Shown: positions 8,925 to 17,499 of the stretch, in pieces
Layout of the letters: each line of letters starts with the position of its first letter
How positions within the stretch are numbered: the stretch's first letter is position 1
Assembly (NCBI RefSeq): GCF_029983095.1
Contig: NZ_CP120467.1
Coordinates: 2,712,501 to 2,776,500 of the forward strand
Source of the DNA: Enterococcus montenegrensis
GTDB lineage: Bacteria > Bacillota > Bacilli > Lactobacillales > Enterococcaceae
Length of the DNA stretch: 64,000 nt
Direction of reading: 5' to 3'
Notes under the pieces: model-generated
What the model saw: the letters and a program-made list of their open reading frames with translations, nothing else
Told to the model about the DNA's origin: nothing
Database searches by the model: none
Made by a program: the position numbers and the translations under genes

Positions 8925-9756
8925 AGTTTTGAAGAATGCGATTAATATGAATGGTCAAAAAGACCTTTTCTTCTTTTGGTACTTTGTGGTTAAAAAACGT
9001 CTCCAAATATTTGGCGATTTTTTCAGCCCCGGCATAAGCCTGGGGAAAATCATTAATGACTTGATCAAAATAACCGAAATCATCTACTTTTGCCTGCTGC
9101 TGCATTCCAAATTCCCGTAATAAGAAATATTTCAGATGCGTCACCAAGCGATGATAATTAATACTGTCGTGCTTGAAATCTTGTTGATAGGTTTCATTTA
9201 GAATTGCGATCAAATCACGAATTATTTTGTTAAAATCTTGCTCGGAGTGCGTCTTGTCTGCCTGCCAGCGAGCGTTAATGATATGCAGCGCAATAAAACC
9301 CGCTTCATCTGCTTGTAAATTAACTTGGGCCCTTTCATTCAAAAGCAAAACTGCCCACGCCCCTAACCGATATTCCGCTGGATAAAACATCTGTACTTCA
9401 TGAAGTACCGCGTTAGGCAGATATACACCTGTCTTGGCACGTTCAATAGCGAAACTGATGTGATCTGCTAACGAAAGATAAATTAGATCATTTAGCGGAT
9501 AATCCAATTGTTCTTTGAAATATTCAATAATCTCAAAAGCCAGACTTGACTCTTCATAACTGATCTTTTCAAATAGTTTTTGGAATTTCTCGTCGATTTG
9601 GTTCGTATTGGCAACAAATTTCCGCTCAACTTTTAACGGATCAACTTCATCACCACTTTTTTTGCCGAAAGAAAGGCCATTGCCAATCACAATTGCTTCA
9701 TGATCGTCATCTAAGACGATTGCCGCACTATTGTTCAGTACTTTAATAACTTTCAT
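8923..9756 (-). CDS. BglG/LicT-family transcriptional antiterminator
   Basis: A 277-residue RNA-binding antiterminator. Residues 1-55 form the CAT domain (MKVIKVLNNSAAIVLDDDHE, GNGLSFGKKSGD), which binds a RAT hairpin. Two PRD domains follow (about 65-170 and 175-277) with histidines that PTS components phosphorylate (for example in DHISFAIERA and HIINARW). It is transcribed from a good promoter at 9784-9812. Its stop codon overlaps the RAT that precedes malX, so the regulator and target form one transcription unit split by a conditional terminator. Target inferred from position. Confidence 0.9.
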   Translation of the reverse strand: MKVIKVLNNSAAIVLDDDHEAIVIGNGLSFGKKSGDEVDPLKVERKFVANTNQIDEKFQKLFEKISYEESSLAFEIIEYFKEQLDYPLNDLIYLSLADHISFAIERAKTGVYLPNAVLHEVQMFYPAEYRLGAWAVLLLNERAQVNLQADEAGFIALHIINARWQADKTHSEQDFNKIIRDLIAILNETYQQDFKHDSINYHRLVTHLKYFLLREFGMQQQAKVDDFGYFDQVINDFPQAYAGAEKIAKYLETFFNHKVPKEEKVFLTIHINRILQN

Positions 9757-9783
9757 GACGGTCCCTTTCTGTTCTGCATGCTC

Positions 9784-9812
9784 AATTTAACAGAATTTGA
9801 AAACGGTGTCAA
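9784..9812 (-). promoter_or_regulatory. Promoter of the antiterminator-malX-malY unit
   Basis: Minus strand TTGACA (9807-9812), 17-bp spacer, TAAATT (9784-9789), about 28 bp before the ATG at 9756. Confidence 0.65.
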
Positions 9813-9822
9813 CATCTTTTTG

Positions 9823-9844
9823 ATAACTGTACTGGTACAGTTAT
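9823..9844. promoter_or_regulatory. Perfect palindrome, candidate operator
   Basis: ATAACTGTAC and GTACAGTTAT are perfect inverted arms around TG. The centre is about 22 bp upstream of the -35 box at 9807-9812, and the palindrome overlaps the stop of the EIIA gene (9841-9843). No T run follows on either strand, so it is more likely a protein-binding site than a terminator. Confidence 0.45.
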
Positions 9845-10320
9845 TTCGTTACCACCGTTCCAATTTCAGTTGCAAAATTTGGATCTCCTGTTATTTTTAA
9901 TTCAATTGACTTGATGGCATCCATGTTAGTAAAAATCACCATCACATCATTTTCTTTTTCTTTTTCAGCTAAAAGAGGCAAATTAATCGTCGCTAATTTT
10001 GTTTCTGGTGTAACGCTTTGGCCTTCTTTTACGAAAATTTCAAACGGGGCGCCATTTAACTCTACTGTGTCAATGCCAATGTGAATTAGGACATCTAAAC
10101 CATTTTTAGTGGTGATCCCAAGAGCGTGTTTTGTCGGAAAAACACTTGATACTGTCCCATTTACTGGTGAATATAATACCCCTGATTTTGGCGTTACCGC
10201 AAAACCGTCCCCCATCATTTTTTCTGAAAATACTGGATCACTAACCTGTGCTAATTCTTTTAAAGTACCATTAATTGGATTATAAATTGTTTCACTTTTT
10301 TTCTTTTTATTGAAGAACAT
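9841..10320 (-). CDS. PTS glucose-type EIIA protein
   Basis: A 159-residue soluble phosphocarrier of the EIIA-Glc type. The phospho-accepting histidine is in LDVLIHIGIDTVELNG (His about 80), with the assisting His about 65 in TKHALGI. It passes phosphate from HPr to the cysteine of an EIIB; the only candidate here is MalX, which lacks its own EIIA. It has its own promoter (10355-10383), and its stop lies about 85 bp upstream of the antiterminator gene. It may also serve other glucose-family transporters. Confidence 0.88.
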   Translation of the reverse strand: MFFNKKKKSETIYNPINGTLKELAQVSDPVFSEKMMGDGFAVTPKSGVLYSPVNGTVSSVFPTKHALGITTKNGLDVLIHIGIDTVELNGAPFEIFVKEGQSVTPETKLATINLPLLAEKEKENDVMVIFTNMDAIKSIELKITGDPNFATEIGTVVTK

Positions 10321-10354
10321 TTCAATTCCCTACTTTCCTAAAAAGTTTGTAACA

Positions 10355-10383
10355 AGTATAGTATGCGGTTTCAGATTATGCAA
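10355..10383 (-). promoter_or_regulatory. Promoter of the EIIA gene
   Basis: Minus strand TTGCAT (10378-10383), 17-bp spacer, TATACT (10355-10360), about 35 bp before the ATG. The rest of 10384-10560 is AT-rich with no gene. Confidence 0.6.
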
Positions 10384-10560
10384 GATAAAAATGGTCCATG
10401 TTTTTTAATTTTGATTGCTAGAACATGATTTATTGGGTTGAAATAATAAAAATAACGCATATAAGAATACGTGCTCCTATTTTTTTCGTCCTTTACCTCT
10501 ATTTTCTACTCACCCCATGAAAAATAACATGTATCTTCATTCAAATGACAATTGCGACAT

Positions 10561-10589
10561 TTGTAACCACTAATTGCAAGGTGTATATT
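10561..10589 (+). promoter_or_regulatory. Promoter of the YibE/F pair
   Basis: TTGTAA (10561-10566), 17-bp spacer, TATATT (10584-10589), 35 bp before the GTG start at 10624. Confidence 0.55.
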
Positions 10590-10623
10590 TTTAGTATTCC
10601 TTAAAAGATGGGAGTAAATTTTT

Positions 10624-11649
10624 GTGAAGAAGAAATTTATTGCACTGCTTTTGCTGATCATTGGCGCGATTACTCTTGGCATTGCCGTGCAACACTATAG
10701 TGGACTTTTATATCAAGCGCCTATTTTAAAAGTGAAGGACGTTCAAAAACAAGATAATCAGCTTACGATCTCTGGCCGTTTAGTCAATCATCACCAGGAA
10801 AATATCACAATTAAAGTGGATACCAATGCCGTTTCTGCCCTTACAATTGATTTCAAACAAGGGCAACAGCTTTTACTTAATCACAACAAAGAAGAAATAA
10901 TTACAGAAAAACAAGACGGGATCGTTGTCTGTCTTTTATTGATTTTTTTGGGCTTTGTTTTGATTTTAGGAGAAGTCGCCGGCATGAGGGCACTCTTAGG
11001 GCTATTACTGAACTTGGCATTGCTTTTTGCCTTACTAAAATTAGATACCTCGTTTTTACAGATACCAACATTAGGCTTGATGTTTATTTACGGTGTCTGC
11101 TCCATTATCATTACCTTTTTGGCCAATTACGGCATCAAGGCTTTTCGCAGTGATTTAATCATCACAACTTGCGGCATTGTCTTGGGGGGCTTTTTGATTT
11201 GTTTTCTAGCTTTAAAGGCTTTTGAGAACAACGGCATCCGCTTTGAGGAGATGCAATTTTTAACGCGTCCTTATTTAGGTGTTTTTTATGGAAGCTTATT
11301 TGTTGGTGGGATTGGCGCAGCTGTTGATATGGTGGTGACATTGGTGTCGTCATTAAAAGAACTTATCTATCAACAACCCACCATCACCCAAAAAGAATTG
11401 TTACGCTCTGGACAGCGCATTGCCCAAGATGTCACATCTTCGATGATTAATGTTTTATTATTTGCATATTTGAGCGGTTCAATTCCCATGCTGGTTTTCT
11501 ATTTAAAAAATGGCTGGCCATTTGTCGCGACGTTACAGCTTCATTTATCCCTGGAATTATTGCGCGCTTTTTGTGGTGCCTTTACCATCTTGCTTTCCAT
11601 TCCCGCAAGTCTTTTATGTGTTATTTTTGAAAGGAGGCGCAAAGCGTGA
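10624..11649 (+). CDS. YibE/F-family membrane protein (first of pair)
   Basis: A 341-residue membrane protein: one N-terminal helix, an extracytoplasmic domain of about 75 residues, then about seven helices. The signature is GGIGAAVDMVVTLVSSL, followed by RSGQRIAQDVTSSMINVLLFAY, as in YibE/YibF proteins, whose function is unknown (transport suspected). The start is GTG at 10624, with GGGAG 8-9 nt upstream. Its end overlaps the next gene by 4 nt, a pairing typical of the family in Firmicutes. Confidence 0.8.
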   Translation: MKKKFIALLLLIIGAITLGIAVQHYSGLLYQAPILKVKDVQKQDNQLTISGRLVNHHQENITIKVDTNAVSALTIDFKQGQQLLLNHNKEEIITEKQDGIVVCLLLIFLGFVLILGEVAGMRALLGLLLNLALLFALLKLDTSFLQIPTLGLMFIYGVCSIIITFLANYGIKAFRSDLIITTCGIVLGGFLICFLALKAFENNGIRFEEMQFLTRPYLGVFYGSLFVGGIGAAVDMVVTLVSSLKELIYQQPTITQKELLRSGQRIAQDVTSSMINVLLFAYLSGSIPMLVFYLKNGWPFVATLQLHLSLELLRAFCGAFTILLSIPASLLCVIFERRRKA

Positions 11650-12392
11650 ATGTTTTACTTTTTCTCTTTTTTATTCTTTGTCTCTTAAGTTTTTTGATTT
11701 TAGGAAAACCCGCTTTTTACTTAATTACCGGTATTTTTATGACATTATGTCTATTTTTAGTGGCTATTTATTTAATCAGTCGCAACTTTGCTGTTCTGCC
11801 GATTTTTCTTGTCGTTTTGCTAGCATTGACGGGAATTATTTTATTTTATACGAATGGTTTTAATCCAAAGACCAAGCTCGCTTTTTTCTGCTCGGTCATA
11901 ACATTTACGTTGATGATTTTACTGATTCCACTCTTAACAAAAAGCATTGCCATTGCTGGTTTCACGCCTGAAGAAATCGACGAACTGGCGACGATGAACT
12001 TTGCTGTCCCCATTTCATATCAAGCTCTCACGGCAGTTTTAATTATTATGAGTATGGCTGGTGCTGTGATCGATGCGAGCATGGCGGTGGCAAGCTCACT
12101 TTACGAGTTACGCTATCAAGGGCAGCTTTTATCTGCCACTGCGCTTTTTCAATCAAGCATGAAAGTTGTTAAAGAAATTTTAGGTTCCAGTATTCATACC
12201 CTCTTCTTTGCTTTTGTCGCCAATAACCTCGCTTTAATTTTTTGGTTTAGTGATTTGCACTATTCTTTTGAAACACTCATTAACGCCAAAGCTTTTGTAG
12301 CAGAACTTGCGATTAGTATTTTAGCTGGAATTATGACAGTGGCCACACTACCTTTCACTGCTTATTTTGGCGCAAAATTTTTTACCCGCTAA
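11646..12392 (+). CDS. YibE/F-family membrane protein (second of pair)
   Basis: A 248-residue membrane protein with about seven helices, homologous to the C-terminal part of its upstream neighbour: MAGAVIDASMAVASSLYELRY parallels the other signature, and FQSSMKVVKEILGSSIHTLFF the second motif. It has no extracytoplasmic N domain. Start GTG at 11646 overlaps the previous stop; AAAGGAGG is 8-9 nt upstream. The two proteins probably form a heteromeric membrane complex (inference from fixed gene pairing). Function unknown. Confidence 0.8.
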   Translation: MNVLLFLFFILCLLSFLILGKPAFYLITGIFMTLCLFLVAIYLISRNFAVLPIFLVVLLALTGIILFYTNGFNPKTKLAFFCSVITFTLMILLIPLLTKSIAIAGFTPEEIDELATMNFAVPISYQALTAVLIIMSMAGAVIDASMAVASSLYELRYQGQLLSATALFQSSMKVVKEILGSSIHTLFFAFVANNLALIFWFSDLHYSFETLINAKAFVAELAISILAGIMTVATLPFTAYFGAKFFTR

Positions 12393-12409
12393 CCGCAGCA
12401 GCGTCAAAT

Positions 12410-12453
12410 AAAAAAGTAGGAAACGCCGATAGCACCGCTTTTCCCACTTTTTA
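12410..12453. terminator. Bidirectional terminator
   Basis: AAAAAGTAGGAAA pairs with TTTCCCACTTTTT, with A and T runs on both flanks, between the convergent YibE/F and acetyltransferase genes. Confidence 0.75.
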
Positions 12454-12481
12454 ACCAGCTTGTCAAAAATTGAAATCAAAC

Positions 12482-12913
12482 TTAAACCAAAGCTTTTTCC
12501 AATGATCGACAAGGTACACCATCCTCATAATAAATATCCGAACAAATCTTGTAGCCTAACTTTTGATAAAAACCAACCGCCGTCTGTTCGGCATGCACCA
12601 AAGAATGAATATAGCCATTTTTCATCCCATAAGCTTCGATTGCTTTCATGATCTTGGCTCCTAAATTTTGTTTGCGATACGCTTTTAAAGTAGCGATCCG
12701 CGTAGGACGAATCGTTTTTTCATCTTCAATAACAATTCGACCGGTTGCGACTGGCAAGTTTTCATCGTAGACAACCGCATAAACACGTTCCGGCGTATCG
12801 AGATTGTCAAACTCTTCTGCTAACGGAATATTTCGTTCCAAAACAAAGACTTCCATGCGGATAAAACAACTTGCCGCCCGTTGAAAGTTTTCATTGCCAA
12901 GCTTTAGTTCCAT
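12482..12913 (-). CDS. GNAT-family N-acetyltransferase
   Basis: A 143-residue acyl-CoA-dependent acetyltransferase. Motif A reads LKAYRKQNLGAKIMKAIEAYG (acetyl-CoA pyrophosphate loop Q/RxxGxG/A variant) and motif B FYQKLGYKICSD; the N-terminal part MEVFVLERNIPLAEEFD resembles ElaA/YjcF-type GNATs. I start at ATG 12913, which has AGTAGG about 7 nt upstream; the ATG at 12961 has no ribosome site. Substrate unknown. It is alone, between terminators. Confidence 0.8.
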   Translation of the reverse strand: MELKLGNENFQRAASCFIRMEVFVLERNIPLAEEFDNLDTPERVYAVVYDENLPVATGRIVIEDEKTIRPTRIATLKAYRKQNLGAKIMKAIEAYGMKNGYIHSLVHAEQTAVGFYQKLGYKICSDIYYEDGVPCRSLEKALV

Positions 12914-13203
12914 GAAAAAACCTACTTTCTTTTTGTAATTTTTTTCGCTTAGCTTTAGCATAACAAAAAAAACCCCGAAGCAAAAATTTAACTCCTTTTT
13001 ACTAAAGTAAACGCAGCACTAAGATTTTCCGCACATAGTCTGAGGAAAATATCGGACTTTTGGCCGATTAAAACAACCGTTATCCTTGCTATGATAAACC
13101 CATAGAAAAAAGAGAGACGCTAGCTACTTACAAACAGGAAAAGTTGGTTTTAGAATCACTTTTGGCAGCTGACGCAAGCTTTTAAATAAATGGAGGAGTT
13201 ATT

Positions 13204-13410
13204 ATGGAAAATAATTCAATGTTAATGCGCATTTTGATGTTTATTGGTTTCCTTTTTGTCGCAGGGATCATTTTGAATTTAGTGTTGGGGATTGCAGGTT
13301 CATTAATTGCATTGGTCTTTCGTTTTGGGATTCCTTTATTAATTGCAATTGTGATCGTCCGCTTTTTAACCGGCACTTCTACAAAACGCAACAACCGCCG
13401 CTATTATTAA
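13204..13410 (+). CDS. Small hydrophobic membrane protein, 68 residues
   Basis: Two predicted helices (about residues 8-36 and 38-57) and a basic tail TKRNNRRYY; the topology is a hairpin in the membrane. TGGAGGAG lies about 5-7 nt before the ATG. An extended -10 (TGCTATGAT, 13087-13095) about 110 bp upstream could drive it. The first repeat unit of the array at 13411 begins at the very next base after the stop. Function unknown. Confidence 0.65.
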   Translation: MENNSMLMRILMFIGFLFVAGIILNLVLGIAGSLIALVFRFGIPLLIAIVIVRFLTGTSTKRNNRRYY

Positions 13411-13785
13411 GAAAAGCTTTTCGCGCTCGGTCAACTCTCAAGCAATAAAGCGGAATTTCAATAAATTGCTCTTCAAATTTCTTGAAATTTCTGCTTATTG
13501 TCGCCGAGAGTTAGCGCAGAAAGCTGGACACTAAGAAAAGCGGAACAAACTACGCTTAGCTCTCAAAAAATAAGAATGAGATTTTCAGAAATTGTTCCTC
13601 AAATTTTTGAAAATTTCGACTTATTTCTTGGAGAGCTAGTTTGTGAAGCTAGACATAAGAAAAGCTTTACGAACTCGTTTAGCTTCTGAGCATTAAGATG
13701 GAATTTCAATAAATTGTTCTTCAAATTTTTTGAAATTTCTGCTTAAGGCCGAAAGGAGCTAGTTCGAAAAGTCAGCTTGTGCTAA
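13411..13785. repeat. Three palindromic repeat units of about 124 bp
   Basis: Units at 13411-13534, 13535-13658 and 13659-13785 each begin GAAAAGC and (units 1 and 2) end near AAGCTGGACA/AAGCTAGACA. Each folds as one long imperfect hairpin whose tip is a TTG(T/C)TC(T/C)TCAAATTT stretch. They belong to the same family as the 19658-20680 array but have diverged more. No protein is encoded. Confidence 0.75.
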
Positions 13786-13831
13786 TAAATTAAAGCAATA
13801 TTTTTTCACAAGAAAAAATATTACTCCCTTT

Positions 13832-13887
13832 AAAAAAGAGTGCCTCAAAATTAGGCTTTAACCTAGTTTTGAGGCACTCTTTTTTTA
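13832..13887. terminator. Terminator of the ZIP gene
   Basis: AAAAAAGAGTGCCTCAAAA pairs with TTTTGAGGCACTCTTTTTTT across an ATTAGG/CCTAGT inner stem; long A and T runs on both sides make it work in both directions. Confidence 0.85.
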
Positions 13888-13899
13888 AGAATTAAATTT

Positions 13900-14721
13900 T
13901 TAGCCTAGTGCTACATCTAAAATCATCATGATCATAAAGCCTAACATGGTACCAAACACCGCAAAATGGCGATGGCTGGAGCTTTCTTGTTGTGCTTCTG
14001 GGATGAGTTCTTCTACCACGACATAAATCATTGCACCAGCTGCAAAAGCTAAAGCATAAGGTAAAATGGCGGTCATTCTTGAAACTAAAATTGCGCCAAT
14101 GACGCCGGCAATTGGTTCGACGATTCCTGATGCTTGTCCGTAAATAAATGCTTTTGTCCGACTAAGGCCTTCTTGCCGTAACGGAATTGACACTGCTGCG
14201 CCTTCTGGAAAGTTTTGGATCCCAATTCCCAAAGCAACGGATATGGCAGCTAAGACTGCAGCTGTTGGATTATCAGCACTGGCCGCTGCGCCAAATGCCA
14301 CACCTACAGCTAATCCTTCTGGAATATTGTGAAGCGTAATTGAAAAGACCAATAAAATAGTCCGTTTTAAATGCGTTGGCAATCCTTCTTGCTCATGATC
14401 TGGCCCAAAGTGCATATGGGGAATCGTCTTGTCGGCTATGTATAAAAATAAACCTCCTGCCCCAAAACCAATCGCTACAACTAACCAAGGAAATTGCGAG
14501 CCGTTTTCTTCTGCTCGTGCAATTGCCGGATCAAGTAATGACCAAAAACTGGCCGCAATCATTACCCCAGAGGCAAATCCGAGCATCAAATTTAAAACAT
14601 CCTTTTTGATTTCCTTAAAGAAAAAAACCAACGCCGCCCCAAGTGCTGTCATAAAATAAGTAAAGGCCGTTCCCGTTAAGGCTTGTTGCCAGGGCTGCAG
14701 TTGTAAAATCCAATTCAGCAC
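13900..14721 (-). CDS. ZIP-family divalent metal transporter
   Basis: A 273-residue membrane protein with eight predicted helices. The ZIP metal motifs are clear: HNIPEGLAVGVAFG in helix 4 and NFPEGAAVSIPLR in helix 5; a short loop with PHMHFGPDH follows helix 3. It imports Zn2+ or related ions (ZupT/GufA subfamily). Start GTG at 14721 with GGGAGG 7 nt upstream. It sits between terminators and is monocistronic. adcA lies 3 kb away, so this is one of two zinc-related genes in the window. Confidence 0.88.
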   Translation of the reverse strand: MLNWILQLQPWQQALTGTAFTYFMTALGAALVFFFKEIKKDVLNLMLGFASGVMIAASFWSLLDPAIARAEENGSQFPWLVVAIGFGAGGLFLYIADKTIPHMHFGPDHEQEGLPTHLKRTILLVFSITLHNIPEGLAVGVAFGAAASADNPTAAVLAAISVALGIGIQNFPEGAAVSIPLRQEGLSRTKAFIYGQASGIVEPIAGVIGAILVSRMTAILPYALAFAAGAMIYVVVEELIPEAQQESSSHRHFAVFGTMLGFMIMMILDVALG

Positions 14722-14808
14722 AAAAAAACCTCCCGTTCTTTTTATTTAACTGTAGCATAAAAAGAACAGGAGAGCGACTATTTTACTATTCATCTAAACT
14801 GCTTACTC

Positions 14809-15327
14809 TTAGCGAAATGCCACCAAAATATGCGTGATACCCCACATCATAAAGTAAAAACCAACTAGAAAACTTAACGTTAAAGCAGAAGAAACCGGAT
14901 TAAATAATAACATGAAACCAACGATGACTCCCAAAATATTAACAATTAGCGAAAACCAGAAATAGCCGTTGTTCAGTTTTCTGGCAGCCTCTAAACCAAA
15001 TAAACCAAAAATCGAATCCACGATAAACCAAATCGCAAATACAAACGGTAATGCCAAAATGCTGGCTTGCATATTCCACAACAAGAAAATTCCGATTAAA
15101 ATATCTAATACCCCAACCAAAATGGGCATTTTTGCTTTATAACCAGTTAAATCTTTAAACCGGTTCCGCAAGAATATTTCAAAAATCCCTTTCAAAATTG
15201 CCAATACACCAAAGACAATGACAATTGCAACGAGATTGCCAACAGGATCACGAAAAGACATTAATGACACAATAATAAATAAAATACCTAAGATCAAAGA
15301 ACCCCAGTCAAAACTTCTTTTTTCCAT
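14809..15327 (-). CDS. HdeD-like DUF308 membrane protein
   Basis: A 172-residue protein with six predicted helices arranged as three hairpins, each with the SLMSFRDP / FLLWNMQ / MLLFNPVSS pattern of HdeD (DUF308) proteins. E. coli HdeD is linked to acid resistance at high cell density; the biochemical role is unknown. AAGGTG is 7 nt before the ATG. No operon partner. Confidence 0.8.
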   Translation of the reverse strand: MEKRSFDWGSLILGILFIIVSLMSFRDPVGNLVAIVIVFGVLAILKGIFEIFLRNRFKDLTGYKAKMPILVGVLDILIGIFLLWNMQASILALPFVFAIWFIVDSIFGLFGLEAARKLNNGYFWFSLIVNILGVIVGFMLLFNPVSSALTLSFLVGFYFMMWGITHILVAFR

Positions 15328-15594
15328 TACAATTCACCTTCCTTTTTTAATGTCCAGATGTAGCGCCACACTAAAAATTGCGGCACCATATCGCTTATCT
15401 ACATTAATAATGTTACGCTTGTGATTGGAAACGGTCAAAAGTTAAGCTTTTTTTGCAGGGAATTGATTTTGAGTAAAAATAGGCACAGGCTAGCTATTTT
15501 TTAGTTTTACGTTGTATTTTTTGCTTTTTATCCCATTTTCCCCACCTATTTCCTAATAAAAACTTTGAATTTAACAGGAAATGTCCAGATATGG

Positions 15595-15623
15595 TTGCAA
15601 CTTCCCATCAGCGCCTATATAAT
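15595..15623 (+). promoter_or_regulatory. Promoter of the ABC-F gene
   Basis: TTGCAA (15595-15600), 17-bp spacer, TATAAT (15618-15623). The predicted leader is about 165 nt. An A/T-rich TATATATC...ACATATATAG near-palindrome follows at 15636-15657. Confidence 0.7.
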
Positions 15624-15684
15624 GCTATAAGATTGCATATATATCTGACATATATAGTAGGAAAATTAAAAACATCAGCGACCC

Positions 15685-15751
15685 CTTTAAATTTTTAGGT
15701 AATTCTTTACCTGAATCCAAAATTTAAAGTTATGCGGCCGCATCTTTTTTT
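15685..15751 (+). promoter_or_regulatory. Attenuator-like leader structure of the ABC-F gene
   Basis: Hairpin 1: CTTTAAATTTT (15685-15695) pairs with AAAATTTAAAG (15719-15729) and encloses AGGTAA/TTACCT. Hairpin 2: AAAGTTATGC with GCATCTTT (15726-15745), followed by T7, is a plausible terminator. The AAAG at 15726-15729 is shared, so the two are partly exclusive. The 15328-15594 stretch upstream holds no gene. Confidence 0.45.
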
Positions 15752-15797
15752 GCCCGCTCAATTTTTGGGGAATAGAATCGATTAGGAGGATTATTTT

Positions 15798-17420
15798 ATG
15801 ATTACAGTTAGTGACGTAAGTTTGCATTTTTCAGACCGCAAACTTTTTGATGATGTGAATATTAAATTTACGCCGGGGAACTGCTACGGCTTAATTGGTG
15901 CAAATGGTGCCGGCAAATCAACTTTCTTAAAAGTTTTATCTGGTGAGTTGCAACCATCCACCGGGAATGTCTCCCTTGGTCCAGACGAACGGATGGCTGT
16001 TTTACGCCAAAATCACTTTGACTTTGAAGAATATACAGTGATTGAAACAGTTATTATGGGGCATAAACGCTTATATGATGTAATGAAAGAAAAAGATGCC
16101 ATTTACATGAAAGAAGATTTTAGCGATGAAGATGGTATCAAAGCGGCTGAATTAGAAGGAGAATTTGCTGAATTAAACGGTTGGGAAGCCGAACCAGAAG
16201 CAGCTGTTTTACTACAAGGGTTAAACATCGCTGAAGATTTGCATCACTTGCAAATGAAAGAATTAACAGCCGGTCAAAAAGTTAAAGTTTTACTAGCACA
16301 AGCACTATTTGGTAAACCTGACGTGCTTTTACTAGACGAACCAACCAACGGACTTGATATTCAGTCGATCAATTGGCTAGAAGAATTTTTGATCAACTTT
16401 GAAAATACGGTCATTGTCGTTTCCCATGACCGCCACTTCTTAAACAAAGTCTGCACCCACATGGCCGACCTAGACTTTGGCAAAATTCAACTTTACGTCG
16501 GAAACTACGATTTTTGGTTGGAGTCAAGTCAATTGGCAACGAAATTACAAGCGCAACAAAATGCGAAAAAAGAAGAACAAATCAAAGAATTGCAAGACTT
16601 TATCGCCCGTTTTTCTGCCAACGCTTCAAAATCAAAACAAGCGACTTCACGGAAAAAAATGTTGGATAAAATTACTTTGGATGATATTAAACCCTCAAGC
16701 CGCCGCTACCCATTTGTCGGTTTCAAGCCAGAACGAGAAATCGGTAACGACCTATTGCAAGTTGATAATGTCAGCGTCACAATCGATGGCAAAAAAATCT
16801 TGGATAATATCAGCTTCACACTAAACAAAGATGACAAAGTTGCTTTTGTTGCTAATAATGACATTGTCACAACAACGTTATTCAAAGTTATCATGGGTGA
16901 AATCACACCGGATACAGGTAGCGTTCGTTGGGGTGTAACTACAACACAATCTTATTTGCCAAAAGACAGCAGCAGTGAATTTGCTAGCAACTTAACAATT
17001 TTGGACTGGTTGCGTCAATACGCTTCAAAAGAAGAAGACGACAATACTTTCTTACGGAGTTTCTTAGGCCGGATGTTATTTTCTGGTGATGAAGTTTTAA
17101 AACCTGTCAATGTTTTATCCGGTGGGGAAAAAGTACGTTGCATGCTTTCTAAATTGATGCTTTCTAAATCTAACGTTTTGGTTTTAGATGATCCAACCAA
17201 CCACTTAGACTTGGAATCAATCACCGCATTAAATGATGGCTTAATGGCCTTTACGGGTTCATTATTATTTGCCTCTCATGACCACCAGTTTATCCAAACA
17301 TTAGCAAACCGCATCATTGCGATTTCTGATAAAGGTGTTGTGGATCGTTCTGAGACAACTTACGATGAATTCTTAGAAAATCCGGATGTCAAAACTCGAA
17401 TGGCGGAGATTTTTGCTTAA
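15798..17420 (+). CDS. ABC-F family ATPase, YkpA/YbiT type
   Basis: A 540-residue soluble protein with two ABC domains and no membrane segment; ABC-F proteins act on the ribosome. Domain 1 has an intact Walker A (GANGAGKST, about 33-41) and LLLDEPTNGLD; the linker FSANASKSKQATSRKK is the ABC-F P-site tRNA-interaction motif region. Domain 2 lacks the Walker A lysine (VANNDIVTTTLF) and has LDDPTNHLD, with Asp for the catalytic Glu. The degenerate second P-loop is also my recollection of B. subtilis YkpA. AGGAGG lies 9 nt before the ATG. Not a typical antibiotic-resistance subtype. Confidence 0.88.
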   Translation: MITVSDVSLHFSDRKLFDDVNIKFTPGNCYGLIGANGAGKSTFLKVLSGELQPSTGNVSLGPDERMAVLRQNHFDFEEYTVIETVIMGHKRLYDVMKEKDAIYMKEDFSDEDGIKAAELEGEFAELNGWEAEPEAAVLLQGLNIAEDLHHLQMKELTAGQKVKVLLAQALFGKPDVLLLDEPTNGLDIQSINWLEEFLINFENTVIVVSHDRHFLNKVCTHMADLDFGKIQLYVGNYDFWLESSQLATKLQAQQNAKKEEQIKELQDFIARFSANASKSKQATSRKKMLDKITLDDIKPSSRRYPFVGFKPEREIGNDLLQVDNVSVTIDGKKILDNISFTLNKDDKVAFVANNDIVTTTLFKVIMGEITPDTGSVRWGVTTTQSYLPKDSSSEFASNLTILDWLRQYASKEEDDNTFLRSFLGRMLFSGDEVLKPVNVLSGGEKVRCMLSKLMLSKSNVLVLDDPTNHLDLESITALNDGLMAFTGSLLFASHDHQFIQTLANRIIAISDKGVVDRSETTYDEFLENPDVKTRMAEIFA

Positions 17421-17453
17421 ATCGCCCTTAGCCTTTATCCTTGTCTTACAGTC

Positions 17454-17499
17454 AAAAAAAGCTGCGAAACCTAAATAAGTAGGTTTCACAGCTTTTTTT
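17454..17499. terminator. Bidirectional terminator between ABC-F and adcA
   Basis: AAAAAAAGCTGCGAAACCTA pairs with TAGGTTTCACAGCTTTTTTT around a 6-nt loop. Its right edge touches the adcA stop codon (17498-17500). Confidence 0.9.
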
